NCBI RefSeq assembly: GCF_933775445.1
Contig: NC_065874.1
Location: 11,241,001 to 11,305,000 of the forward strand
Direction: 5' to 3'
Source of the DNA: Argentina anserina
Lineage: Eukaryota; Streptophyta; Magnoliopsida; Rosales; Rosaceae
Length of the DNA stretch: 64,000 bases
Shown here: in pieces, positions 1 to 11,231 of the stretch
Numbering within the stretch: the first letter of the stretch is position 1
Layout: each line of letters begins with the position of its first letter
The notes under the pieces: model-generated
Seen by the model: the letters and a program-made list of their open reading frames with translations, nothing else
Told to the model about the DNA's origin: nothing
Databases searched by the model: none
Translations under genes and position numbers: made by a program

Positions 1-548
1 AAGTTTAGGTTCTTTCTTCTTCATTATTAGACTTGGTAATTCCACTAATTTCACATTATACACCTTCTCGTTTGTTGTCATTACGAAATAAAAGTGATTT
101 CGGAAATTAAAGGTGAAAAGCATTATGTTTTCAGTGGCTCAAGAGTTGACTTTTAATCTATCTCTCATCTTTAAAAATTTCCTTCACGATAATCGTAGAG
201 TTTGTCGATACGAATTTGTGGATACGCGACACGCCTTAATGGGATGCCGTATATGAAACTTGTGAGTCACAGAACTTTGGTTTATGATTTTGGAAGATTA
301 TAAAAGGACTTTTTGGAATATAAAAAAAAATCAAAAGGGAAACCAGAGCGGGCCGCCCGACCCTGACTCTATCTCAGCTCTGATTCTCCTCCTCTGGCCG
401 CTGTGTTCGACACTGTTGTTGTCATTAGAATTGCACGGCCAGGCCGCTTCGACTAGTAGTGGCACCTCACCCCGCACCGCGTTTCAGCCGTACCTGAGGG
501 CGCACAACTGCGGCACCGTCGAGCTCGACGTCGTTGGCGAGGTTAGGG
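1..548 (+). repeat. Partial long LTR of the Tekay-like family
   Basis: This stretch matches the first half of the LTR at 8388-10463 in the same orientation. Shared landmarks include the cattatacaccttctcgtt block near 53-72, the cgtcgatacgagtttgtgga-like block near 206-225 and the GC-rich block at 345-548. Its true start lies upstream of the window. It stops abruptly at 548, where a second LTR of the same family begins with TGTAATAACCC. The missing remainder is not found after the downstream element at 10464, so this is a truncated copy and not simply one split by insertion. No coding function is seen; the frame at 284-553 is LTR sequence. Confidence 0.8.
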
Positions 549-2846
549 TGTAATAACCCGGATTTGAGTTTAAATTCTTTTAATTCTCACAAATTATTAT
601 GCTTAGTAATTCGAGTAAAATCACTTCGACACTCTCTCGTCGATGTCTTTACGAAAAGAAAGTGATTTCGAAAATTTAAGGTTGAAAAATGTTACATTTT
701 CACTGGCTTAAGAATCGACTTTTATTCCGTCGCTTCATGGAAGTTGTAGAGCTCGTTGATACGACTTTTTAAACACGTGGCACGCCTTAATCGGATGTCG
801 TATGTAAAAGTTGTGAGCAACGGAATATTGGTTTCCGATTAGAGAAGGTTATAAAAGGACTTTTTTGGAAACTCAAAATTAGAAAACCAAAAATTAGAAA
901 CCCGAGCCGAGTTCCGTCACACCCCGAGCATCCTTTCTGACGATCTGTCACCTCTGGCCGCCGTTCTCGACACCGCCGGTGTCGTTGGAACCGTACGGCT
1001 GAGCCGCGTCGACCAGTGGTAGCAGCGACTCACCCGGTGCCGCGTCTCAGCCACCACCAAGGGAGCGCAGCTGCAGCACCAGCGAACTCGAAGTCGCCGG
1101 AGAGGATGGGGCACTAGGCGGCGATGGAAAGTCTTCCCTCCTTCTCCTAAAGTCTTCCCTCCTTCTCCTAGGCACGAATCCACTGGCGGTGAAGCTCGAA
1201 TTGAGCCATTTCGTCTCTGATATGCAACCACCGATCCGGTTTCTTACGACGGTGATTCCGGCAGTCTCCGGCCAAATCGGAGCTATCTGCAAGTACGGTT
1301 ACAATCTCCTTCTTGTGATCTACATTTTTTATGTTGGAAGTTTTGTGATTTGTGGAAGTTTGGGTGGAGATGGTGGTGGTGCGCGTGCCGCCGCCTAGGG
1401 CGGCGCGTGGGAGCAAGTTGGGCGGTGGTATGAGGATATTAGCCCTAGGACGGTTGTAGGAATAGAATTGGAAGGTTTTGATGGCGGTAGACGAGGACGC
1501 GGCTGTTTATGCGGCGCGTGAGCACAACGCGTAGCTGCTGAATGTGGCACGTAAGCACCATGCGCGGTTGGCGGTAGGCGGCGGGTGAACCCCACGCGCA
1601 TGAACAATGTTTTCATGAGCAGTGTTTTCGTGAACATTGTTTCGTGAGTGGTGTTTATTGAATAGTGTTCTCGTGAACAGTGCTTACGTGAAAACAATGT
1701 TTTTACTTGTAATTAATATTCACATGTTGTTATGCGGGTCATTTTCTAAGCACATTGTTATGCTACTAGGTGACCGACGAAACGAGTGAGAGAATCTCTC
1801 TTGTTGAGTAAAAGTTGCACGCATGAAATAAGGTGAGTAAATCTCACTATGACAAATATATCATTGGCGGTGACTTATATTTATGAATTCTTTAAATAAG
1901 TGAATTGCGACGTTGATATAATATAGTGAGTTGTGTTTGTGTATAAAAATGGTTGATACAATACATATATTTGGTTTTCTATATAATATAACGTTACGGT
2001 TTTATTTAAATTATGAAATGATATTGTTGTCGGTTAATTGTGGTGGATGAGACCGGAATGGGAGATAATGTAGCTTCCGGTATAATGGATTATTGGGTGA
2101 CTTGTTATATATATTGTTGTGCAAGAGTCGTTGGGTGGTAGTACATAAAAAGGCGTTGATTGTTATATTGTACTCGGTTTTAACATTGAGTCTTGTTAAA
2201 ACGTTTTCTGGTCTTCAGACGGTGATGAGATGTAAATCGGAACCAAGCCTTAGCTGGGTGTTAGTTACGATCAGTTAGAGCTTTAGTGTGTATGTCTTGT
2301 ATTCATGAGAGGTAACCATGTGAGATGCCCATCTCATGAGCACACATGTTTTAAAATGATATTCGGGCAACCAGTGGGCTCCCTGAGTCTCATTTGCACA
2401 CATATTTTAATATGTTAATTGTTACCGGTAACCAGGTGGGCTGTCTAAGTCTCATTAGTACACATGCTTAGAAAATGTTAATTGTACATTTAATTTGTTG
2501 TGATGTATGTTTAAATGTGGGTGTACTCATATGGGCTGAAAAGTTTATCGGGTTTGTGTTCACAATCCCTGCGCAACAAATCGATGGTGTAGGGGATACT
2601 TTTTCAGGTGGGGATTAGCCAATGGTATGGTTATCGGCATCGTATCGGTTTTGTACAATAAGGATATAACGGAGATATATCGAGATATATCGGATTTATC
2701 GTTTTTGTTAATTTTTAATTTACATTTAATATATTTATAAACATAGACTTTAAAATATTCAAAATATACCAAATAATATTAACTACTAAGTACTAATTGA
2801 ACAAAAATAGATGCACAAAAGATAGATTGAGATATTGATTATGCAT

Positions 2847-3262
2847 TCATGCATTATAAACTCTCTCATCATCAGAATCAAAGTTAAACTCATCTTCTCC
2901 ATTATCCTCATCCTCATCTTCCGAGATAATATCATCTTCATAAAACTCTCTTACCTCTCGGACTTCCCTAAAGGGTGGTATCTCACTACTCACTTCGGAC
3001 ACTTGTTCATCTATTGTCAAATCTTGTGCTTCCCTAGCTTCTTTGGCAAGTAGTACCTCTTTTCCCTTATCCTTCCTTCGGTTTTTGTTGATGATTTTGG
3101 CATTGAATTGAACATATACCAACTTGCTTATCCTTGCGGTATCTAGCATATTCCTCTTCTTTGTGTGTATCCCTTGAAATGTGCTCCAATTTCTCTCACA
3201 CTCGGATGAGCTTGTGGTTGCGTTGAAAGATCTGAAGCTACGAAGGGCGAAGCAACGAATCC
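2847..3262 (-). pseudogene. hAT transposase C-terminal (dimerisation) fragment
   Basis: Reading the minus strand from about 3262, the frame gives SSSECERNWSTFQGIHTKKR followed by NMLDTARISKLVYVQFNAKI. This is the conserved hAT C-terminal dimerisation signature (S-x-x-C/S-E-R-N-W-S-x-F...H-x-K-K-R-N-x-L). An acidic tail follows, rich in D and E (about residues 75-95 of the 100-residue frame beginning at 3149), then a stop at 2847. The catalytic RNase-H-like core, zinc finger and upstream exons are absent. It is a relic that identifies its host element and is not expected to act as a transposase. Confidence 0.85.
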
Positions 3263-3308
3263 TTCTGCCTATTTGCGTTGAAATTCCTCAATATGACATC
3301 GTCTCCTT

Positions 3309-3376
3309 AAAAAAAAAAGTCACTGAAAAAAAAAGTCACTGAAAAAAAGTCACCGAAAAAAAAAAAAGTTCACCAA
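3309..3376 (+). repeat. Short A-rich tandem repeat inside the hAT element
   Basis: Four to five units of roughly 15-17 bases, each a run of A followed by agtcactg, agtcaccg or agttcacc. It lies between the transposase remnant and the right subterminal region of the hAT element. Confidence 0.8.
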
Positions 3377-4045
3377 AATATCGGGTCAAACCGAGTTTGA
3401 CCCGATATATCGCATGTTGACCCGATATTTTGAGTTGACTGATATATTGAGGCGATATGGTATTTATCCTATCGGTTTCTAAATATCAGCGATATCCCGA
3501 TATTTAGAACATTGGGATTAGCAGACTTTGAGAGCTTACGCCGAGGACTATTGAGGGTTCCCCTATTCCGTTGTTTTTTTTTTGTGAGGATCGATTGAAT
3601 ATTACATTTTCAATTACTTTGATACTTGTGTATATAAATTGGTGATATAATTCATGTTGACTGAATCGTACTTTGAACTCAGTTTCGATACACTGTTGTT
3701 GTAAGCTGATTTCAATATATTGGGGATTATTTTAGAGTTTTCATGGCTTCGAATTAAAATTTTATCATTCGAAATTTCAAGGTTGTAACCGTTTGGATCA
3801 TTCGAAATTTCAGGGTTGTAACCGACATCAGCAGATTATCATCATATGTTCTTCGGTATTGATACGCTACTGGGTATGCATGAGTATTAAGAGCTTCACC
3901 TTATGGTTTGGGCCTCTAAATAGAAGTGTTGTGATGATATTTCAAGTATTCTTCTCCCTTCTAAATGTGTTGGTTAATATGTTGGATCTATTTTATTTAG
4001 GTATAAGATTATACATGTATTGACTATGTGTTTAAATGTTTCAAG

Positions 4046-4285
4046 ATGATGAATTTAGGCAGAGGCCGGGCGACAGGAAGAGGCCGGACGAGAGGCAAAG
4101 GCCGAGGCCGAGCTAGGGGTAGAAACCGAGTTCGCAACGTGGAGAACCTTTATGAGGAGAAGGCACCACCTGTCGAGCAGTTTGACCCAGAGGTTGTCGT
4201 TAGAGACGAGGGTCATATGCTTAAGCTGATCAGGGACACCAATAGTCTTTTAGCGCCATCATTGATGGGACGCGTGAGTGTCATA
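4046..4285 (+). pseudogene. gag N-terminal fragment, Arg-Gly rich
   Basis: The frame from 4046 begins MMNLGRGRATGRGRTRGKGR and continues with further RG repeats, then a short acidic segment ending near SLLAPSLMG. Arg-Gly repeats at the start of Gag are common in Tekay-like elements and could bind nucleic acid. The frame is cut near 4285 by non-coding DNA; related Gag sequence resumes around 6200. It belongs to the polyprotein whose other parts lie at 6190-8345. The assignment rests on position and composition rather than a conserved domain. Confidence 0.55.
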
Positions 4286-6180
4286 CAATTAACCCTGTAA
4301 AATGTCATCTTAATATAGAATAAGCAGGGATCGTTCAGTCCGGAAAATTAAACAGAACTCTAAACTTTTAGTGTTAACAAATAATGGGGGGTTTGAGATT
4401 GATTATTAACTACTAAAATAAAACCTAAATTACTATTTACATGATCGACTTCTCTTTACCAAACTAAACCAAATTCACCAATGCACCACATAATTACAAG
4501 TTTGGTTCTATCATGCATTCTAATTCATCTGATTACATACTTTTAGACACCAATACAATTAGAGACTTAGAGGAACATCTAATCATGCAAGATTTATATT
4601 GACATTTAGGTTGAGTTAGGGCCTCACCTAAATTGCATGCAATCAAGTTTACCAACACTTAGGGTAGAAATCAAATAAGATTACATTTATGCACCAAATC
4701 TTTGTTGGAAACATGCTTCACGGTGGCGTCACTCACTATGGGATACATGTAAATTTCCATAATTTCCCACTTTAATTAACACAAATAGAAACTACTTAGG
4801 GATTGATTCGATTTGTGTCAATATGGATGATGAAGATAACACTCAAATACAATCTTAGAGACTGCATTCAAGCACTAAATTTGTATGCACATATCTGAAA
4901 ATTATCTAAGAGCAAGCGAAAGAATAGTAGAACACAACAATAGAAATACAAACTTCAATAATTATAAGAATATAGATTCGGCATAATCTCAAAAACATAT
5001 CAAATGCAATCTGAAAATTCTAAAACAAATAAACCAATACTTCCACATAAACAACAACTTACAATCTTCATAGACAAAGAATTGTAGATTAACACAATTA
5101 AACGAAGTCATGGAGATGAGTTGCGAGAATCACACGTTGTAGGAACCTTAGAGGTACGGCTGTAATGGGTGAAACTCAGTGGAGATGATGATGGTTTGGG
5201 GTGGACGGCTTGGCTGAATTGTGAGGGAAGTTTATGGTGGTGTTTTGGTAGAGTTTTGGCTCTTGTATACTAAGGAGAAGTGATGATTTTTCTTTGTGAA
5301 TGATGTGCTATTTATAGAAGAGTTTTGGCTCTTTGAATATTATAGCTTGGACTTTTTCTCCTCAATTTCTTTCACTTATTTTTGTCATTGGTGGGTGCAA
5401 TCTCCTTTGATAAATTCATTCTTTTTATCCTTTTTAGGTGTCACATTTTTTCTCTTTTGCATTATCTTTTTTATTTACTTAATCCCTCCTTTATCTCTTC
5501 TTTTTTTTCTTTCTCTCTTTGTTCTTTAACTTATTTTTGCATTGCTGGGTGCAATCTCTTTTGATAAATTACTTCTTTTTTCTCATTTTAAGGTGTCTCC
5601 TTTCTCTCTTGCATTATCTCTTCCTTTTTCTTTTTCTCTTTTAATTTCACTAATTTTGGTCATTGGTGGGTGTAATCTCCTTTGATAAATTCATTCTTTT
5701 TCTCCTTTTTAGGTGTCTTCTTCTTTCTTTATTTTCCTCCTTTGCTTCTTTTTCTCTATTTTGTTCTTCATTCTAGCTATACAATCTCATCTTTAAAATC
5801 TGAAAATAATAAAAGGCAAGAATAAAGACAAGTAAGTTACGAAGTAGGAAAGTACAATTAGGAAAGTTACGGAATAAGAGTTTCAGTTCAAATAGGATTT
5901 TCCCAAATGATACGTTTCATAGTCTAAAAATGATTCCTAATGTAAGTAGGATTCTTAATATATCACAAATGTTATAGAAATCCCGATTAATGAAGACTAC
6001 TAATTTAACTATGTTTCCTAGTTACACAAGAAATCCTACTCTAAATAGAACTCTCGACAATTTCTGTGTTTTCAACCTGTTTTAACACCAAAATGCAACC
6101 AACGCCACCATAGACTCCTAACTAGACTAAATGACTCAATACTACAACAATAAAAACTAAGAAAAGTACAACTGGAGGTA
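4286..6180. other. ~1.9-kb non-coding insertion in gag, type unknown
   Basis: AT-rich DNA with no convincing reading frame separates the two parts of gag. The left part includes gtcatcttaatatagaataa and aataatggggggtttgagat. The right part has a pyrimidine-rich tandem repeat (5380-5730), then A-rich DNA up to about 6180. I could not find terminal repeats or a clean target duplication, so I cannot say whether it is a solo LTR, a Helitron-type insertion or captured genomic DNA. Junctions are approximate. Confidence 0.5.
5380..5730 (+). repeat. Pyrimidine-rich tandem repeat, three units
   Basis: Three copies of a block starting cattggtgggtgcaatctcc, followed by tttgataaattcattctttt and ttaggtgtc, begin near 5385, 5539 and 5660. 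Spacing is uneven, about 155 then 122 bases, with T/C-rich filler between. The apparent hydrophobic proteins read across it (FFLF-type) are a by-product of the T-rich strand. Confidence 0.75.
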
Positions 6181-6189
6181 AAAATATGT

Positions 6190-8345
6190 TAAGAACGTCG
6201 AACAAAGTGCTCATATCAATCATTTCATGGGGGTTTGGATCAGATGGTGGCAGATCATTGGATTGAGAGTATGGAGACCTACTTTGAGATGGTGATGTAC
6301 TCTAAGATTGAGAAAAGGATGATAGCCACATTCTTCTTGAAGGATGATGCTATGGGTTGGGGGAAGAGCACATGGCGGACTATGAAGGTGTCCACTCTGA
6401 CTTGGGAGGGTTTTGTGGAACTCTTTTGAGAGAAGCACTTTCCATCTACGGTAAAGGAGGAACTTGAGCTTGAGTTCCTTGCTCTAGTGCAGGGAGATAT
6501 GACAATCAGGGAGTATGAGGCCCGTTTTTCCCAGTTCTATTGGCTTGTTAGGCCGATGGATGTAACCTCCTTGGCTCAGAAGTTCCTACGGGAACTTAAG
6601 CATGAGTACAAGACCATCATAACAACACTTTGTCTGATTACAAAGGAGATTATTTAGGAGAGTGCCCTGAATTTGGAACAGGTGAATAAGACTTGAGGAG
6701 GCGATGTGGAGTCTAGAGATGCTCGAGGAAAAGGGAAGGCAATCACTTCAGTTGGTGGGTTTACGGGACCGAAAGGTGGATCTTGGAAGAAGCTGAGTAC
6801 CTATCACCAGACTCTTAGGGCTATACATGTCAGACAGTTGTTATCAATGAGGTGTTTCGCTTGCGGACTATGCCTCAGCTTGCTTGAAGCCAAGGAAACA
6901 ATGATGTTTTAGGTGTGGGCATGCAGGACATATAGCTAGAGATTGCACCCGACCTCAACAGGGTGGACAAAAGCACCAGCAGAGGCAGTTACCTACGAGA
7001 CAAGCTAGAGTGTTTGTAGTGGGTCAGCGGGACACAGGAATATAAGGTACCTTATCTATTTTTGACTACCTTGCTATAGTATTGTTTGATACGGGAGAAT
7101 CACATTCTTTCATCGCTAGTTCGGTAGTAGAGGTGCTAGGTTTGATCCTTACATCTCTTGGAATCTCTTTATGTGTCACTTCACCACTTGGACTGTCTCT
7201 TGAGCTTTAGACGATCTGCAATGTTTGTCCTATTGTGATCGGAGGTAGAGAATTTTCTGCTTCCTTGATAGTGATTCCAGACCACACCTATGATGTGATC
7301 TTAGAAATTGATTGGTTGATGCCACATCATGCTTTGATTGATTGTTTTGACATAGTAGTGTTTTTCCCTGATCCCGATGAGCCAGTTTTTCGTTGTCGTT
7401 GCCTCAAGTCAGATAATACCATGAGGACTAGAGTCTTGGGACATGTTGAGTCTGTGGATAATGAGGTGGTTATCGCAGACATTGTTATGGTGTCTGAGTA
7501 TAGTGAGGTGTTTCAAGAGATACCGGGTGTACCTCTTCAAAAAGTTATTCATTTCTGCATTGATGTTGTACCTGGTACTGCACCTGTGTTGAATGCACCT
7601 TATCGAATGGGGCAGAACAAACTTAAGGAATTGAAGGTGCAGATGGATGAGTTATTGGACCAAGGGTTCATTAGACCTAGTGTCTCTACTTGGGGTGCGC
7701 CGGTGTTGTTCGTGAAGAAGAAGGATGGTTAACTACGGTTGTATGTGGACTACAAAGAGTTGAATAAGGTGACCATCAAGAATAGGTATCATATGCCTAG
7801 GATTGATTACTTGTTTGATCAGCTTAGAAGGGCTATGATGTTCTCTATGATTGATCTGAGATTCGGTTACTATCAACTCAGGGTGAAGGAGGAGGATGTC
7901 CTTAAGACGGCTTTTAGGACCAGGTACGGACACTATGAGTTTGTTGTCATGCCTTTTGGTCTGACAAATGTTCCTGCAGTTTTTATGAGTTTGATGAACC
8001 AAATATTTAGCCAATACTTGGATGAGTTTGTGGTAGTGTTAGTTGATGATATCTTGATATACTCCAAGTCCCAAGAGGAGCATCTGATGCATTTGAGAAT
8101 TGTGCTGCAAACTCTAAAGGAAGCAAGGTTGTATGCCAAGCTTGAGAAGTGTGAGTTTTGGAAGGAAGAAGTTAAGTTCCTTGTTGTTGAGCCCGTTTGT
8201 ATCTTGGATAGGTCGACAAAGAAGCTTTGTAGGAAAGAGGTATAGTTGGTTAAGGTTTTGTGGAGTCACCATGATGAGGGTGATGCCTCTTTGGAGCTAG
8301 AGTTGGATATGAGGACAAGGTATCCGCATTTGTTTGTTGAGTAGA
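6190..8345 (+). pseudogene. gag-pol remnant of the Tekay-like element
   Basis: Gag: VADHWIESMETYFEM near 6244-6288 and later REYEARFSQF. CCHC knuckle at 6905-6946 reads CFRCGHAGHIARDC. Protease follows with LFDTGESHSFIASS, active-site DTG at 7088-7096. RT runs from about 7600 to 8180, with [23 protein letters not shown] and the catalytic [10 protein letters not shown] near 8041-8070. Immediately after the RT end (KFL near 8180) the frame jumps to VEPVCILDR and LVKVLWSHHDEGDASLELEL, the usual last residues of this polyprotein; RNase H, integrase and chromodomain are missing. In-frame stops lie at 6427, 7730 and 8243 among others, and a frameshift lies between about 6860 and 6905. It cannot encode an active protein. 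Confidence 0.85.
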
Positions 8346-8374
8346 GTACTTGAATTTCGGGACGAAATTCCTTT

Positions 8375-8387
8375 AAGGGGGGTAGAA
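8375..8387 (+). promoter_or_regulatory. Polypurine tract of the Tekay-like element
   Basis: The sequence aaggggggtagaa ends exactly one base before the 3' LTR start TGTAATAACCC at 8388. A polypurine tract here primes plus-strand DNA synthesis. The upstream gggacgaaattcc block near 8360-8370 is also typical of this clade. Confidence 0.85.
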
Positions 8388-10463
8388 TGTAATAACCCGA
8401 ATTTTTGAGTTTAATTTCATATAATTTCTTGTAAATTATTAGGCTTGGTAATTCGATTCATTTCACATTATACACCTTCTCGTTTGTTGTCATACGAAAT
8501 GAAAGTGATTTCAGAAATTAAAGGTGAAAAACGTTATGTTTTCAGAGATTCAAAAGTTGACTTTAATTCATCACTCATCCCTAAAACTTCATTCACGAAA
8601 GTCGTAGAGTCCGTCGATACGAGTTTGTGGACATGCGGCACGCTTTAATCGGATGTCGTATGTGAAAGTTGTTAGCGACAGAAGTTTGGTTTCCGATTTT
8701 TGAAGGTTATAAAATGACTTTTTGGAAACTCAAAAAAATCAAAATCAAAAGGGAAACCAGAGCGGGCCGCCTGACCCCGACTCTATCTCAGCTCCAATCC
8801 TTCTCCTCTGGTGATCTCCCTCCTCCGGGCGGTGTCATTGGAATGGCACAGCCAGGCCGTTTCGACTAGTGGTAGTGGCACCTCTCCCGCGCAGCGTTTC
8901 AGCCGCACCAGAGGGCGCACAGCTACGCACTATCAAGCTCGACGTCGCAGGCGAGGTTGGGGCACGAGGCAATTGTCACAAGTCTTCCCTCCTCCTTCTA
9001 GGCACGAATCCACTGACAAAGAGGTTCAAATCGAGATGTTTCACCTCTGATCTTCAACCTCCGATACGGGTTTCTTGCGGCGGCGTTTCCGGCGGTCTCC
9101 GGCCGGATTGGAGCTAGCTGGAGGCATGTTTTGACCTACTCCTTGTGATCTATGTTTTTGATGTTGGAAGTTTTGTGATTTGTTGAGGTTTGGGTGGAGG
9201 TGTTTGTGGTGCGGCAGCAGAGAGTAGGTATTAGGCTCTAGGATGGTTGTAGGAAGAAAATTGGTTGGTTTTGATGGCAGCAAGTGAGGCCATGCGCGGC
9301 TACTTTGGGCGGTACGTGAGCACCACACCGTCGAGGACGGTGCATGAATAGTGTTTTGTGAACTGTAATTATTATTCTCCTGTTTTTTTATGCAGGTCGT
9401 TTTCCTAAGCACGTTGTTATGCCACTAGGTGACCGACGAAACGAATGAGGGAATCTCTCTTGGTGTCGTAGAAGTTGGACGCAAGAAATAAGGTGAGTAA
9501 ATCTCATTATGACAAGTCTACCATTGGCGGTGACTTGCATTTATGATAAGATACATTTAAGATTAATGAAATGATTTCTCTAGATGGAGTTAACTGTGAC
9601 ATCGATATAATATAGTGAGTTGTGTATGTGTAAAAAAATGATAAATACAAGACATATATATGGTTTGCTATATTATATGCGTTGCGATTTTTAAAAATTA
9701 TGCAATTTTATTGTTTTCGATTAATTGTGGCGGATGAGACCGGAATGGAAGAAAATGTACCTTCTAGTATAATGGATGATTGGTGTGACTTGTTATATAT
9801 TATTGTGTAAGAGTCGCTTGGTGCTAGTACATAAACATGTGTGGATTGTTATATTGTACGTGGTTTTAACATTGAGTCTTGTTAAAACGTTTTCTGGTCT
9901 TCGGACTTGGTTATGACATTTAAATCAGGAACCAAGCCTTGGTCGGGTGTTGGTTACGATCAATTAAATCTCTAGTCTGTCTACCGTTGTATGACATAAG
10001 GGGTGACCAAATGGGCTGCCCGGGTCTCATGAGTACACATGTTTTAAAAATGTTAATTGTTACATTTCCTTGTTTTTGTGATGTATGTTTAAATATTGGT
10101 TTACTCGTACGGGATGAAAATGTTACCGGATTTGTGTTTACAATTCTAGTGCACCAATCGATGGTGTACGAGATATTTCTGCAGGTGGGGATTAGCAGGC
10201 TTGGAGAGCTTACGCCGAGGACTACTGAGGGTTCCCCTCTTCCGTTTTTTTTTTGTGAGGATCGAGTAAATATTACATTTCCAATTGCTTTGATACTTGT
10301 ATATATAAATTGGTGATGTATTATTCAAGTCAGCTGAGTCGTACATTGAATTCAGTTTTAATACACTATTGTTATAAGATGATTTTAATATATTTGAGAT
10401 TATTTTAGAATTTTCATGGCTTCGAATTCGAATTTTATCATTCGAAATTTCGGAGTTCTGACA
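8388..10463 (+). repeat. 3' LTR of the Tekay-like element
   Basis: 2076 bp, TGTAATAACCC...TCTGACA. It sits directly after the polypurine tract and is uninterrupted. It is the best reference copy in the window for the other LTRs at 1-548, 549-3823, 13879-15875, 21673-24849, 26980-29051 and 39493-41857. The GC-rich zone at about 8760-9120 gives open frames on both strands that are not genes. Confidence 0.9.
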
Positions 10464-10738
10464 CCATGCCTCTTCAGCTGGAAGTAAAACCCAGCATCAG
10501 AATATCTTCTACTTCTACAAAAAATAAAAACTCAATATTTTTTATTAATCTTTCTTGAATATTTTTTTCAAGATTTTAATCTCTGGTTGAATAATAGATT
10601 TCACTGATTGAATTGGTCCAGAAAACAAATACTCTTATTGCATACGTATTATTATCATAATACGGGAACAATATTCACAGTGGTTATATACTTGTATTGG
10701 TAAATCCGTAAATGGTAAATTAGATTGTTGGTTGTGCA

Positions 10739-11061
10739 TGTTGAGAATATACATCACATATTGGGAATTGGGTCACTCCATCGATTGCCAATTGGTTTTG
10801 AATGTGAACCTCATATCACTTTATCATGGTATCAGAACAGGTTACCTACATCTGTGTGAAGCCCAAATGGTCACACGGGCTCTAAGTTACCTAAAATGTT
10901 GTCCAGGTATATGGCTTGAAAATTCGTCACACATACGGGGGTGTGTTGAGAATATATATCTCACATTAGAAATTTGGACTTATCCTATAGGTTTATAAGC
11001 GTTTGGGCCACTCCATCCATTATCAATTGGTTTTAGATATGAATCTCATATCACTTTATTA
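10739..11061 (+). mobile_element. TRIM-like miniature LTR retrotransposon, complete with TSD
   Basis: Left LTR 10739-10826 (88 bp) begins TGTTGAGAATATACATC and ends TTATCA. It is followed at once by a primer-binding site complementary to initiator tRNA-Met, tggtatcagaacagg (10827-10841). Right LTR 10944-11061 (118 bp) begins TGTTGAGAATATATATC and ends TTATTA, preceded by the purine-rich acatacgggggtg. The 5-bp target duplication GTGCA is perfect (10734-10738 and 11062-11066). The 117-bp interior has no coding capacity. The left LTR lacks about 30 bp present in the right one. Such elements need proteins from autonomous relatives. Confidence 0.9.
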
Positions 11062-11231
11062 GTGCATATAGCCTATCTATCCTGACAAGTTAAACCAATC
11101 GTAGGAGTAACATTTATGCACCTCCTAATGGCCCTATGCATTGCCGATAAGGACTGAAGTGTATGAAATCAATTATATATTATGAAGTTAATTGTTTTGT
11201 ATAATGCTAATTGCATTGAAAGTAAGAGTCA

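Larger units (their letters stand above)
2620..3514 (-). mobile_element. Non-autonomous hAT element inserted in the 5' LTR
   Basis: The LTR is split here and flanked by the 8-bp duplication GGATTAGC at 2612-2619 and 3515-3522. The insert begins CAATG and ends CATTG, fitting the hAT terminal rule (C/T-A-A/G-N-G) and the 8-bp hAT target site. The subterminal zones are rich in repeats of gatatatcg and cccgatat, as expected of transposase-binding regions. Inside, on the minus strand, lies the end of a hAT transposase, so this is an internally deleted derivative of an autonomous element. The upstream LTR sequence gggga-ttagc resumes precisely after the insert, as in the uninterrupted 3' LTR near 10187. 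Confidence 0.85.
549..3823 (+). repeat. 5' LTR of the Tekay-like element, interrupted by a hAT element
   Basis: Starts TGTAATAACCCGG and aligns by eye with the 3' LTR at 8388-10463 through to its end near 3790-3823. The terminus is unclear: the expected cattcgaaatttcggggt end is present twice in altered form (near 3765-3790 and 3799-3823), a small local duplication. Removing the 895-bp insertion at 2620-3514 leaves about 2.4 kb. No clear tRNA primer-binding site follows, so the 5' junction is damaged. Short GTGAGACC..GGGCAGCCC-type sub-repeats occur near 2305-2480. Confidence 0.8.
549..10463 (+). mobile_element. Decayed Ty3/Gypsy element, Tekay/Del-like, with nested insertions
   Basis: Two long related LTRs flank gag-pol remnants in the order RG-rich gag N-terminus, gag, CCHC knuckle, protease, reverse transcriptase, polyprotein C-terminus, polypurine tract, LTR. 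LTRs begin TGTAATAACCC and the 3' one ends TGACA. LTRs of 2 kb or more, the RT sequence and the typical C-terminal end resemble the Tekay/Del chromovirus clade; this is family knowledge, not a computed tree. RNase H and integrase are deleted, frames carry several stops, the 5' LTR holds a hAT insertion and gag a ~1.9-kb insertion. No matching 5-bp duplication is seen (taggg before, ccatg after), which fits recombination between copies or later loss of flanking DNA. Confidence 0.85.

Noticed and set aside
917..1697. Overlapping Arg/Ser-rich frames on the minus strand
   Set aside because: This is the GC-rich part of the 5' LTR; frames in the equivalent part of other LTR copies do not agree.
3514..3523. 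9-bp TSD GGGATTAGC, which would suggest a Mutator-type element
   Set aside because: Taking 8 bp leaves matching CAATG/CATTG ends and agrees with the hAT transposase domain inside; the ninth base match is probably chance.
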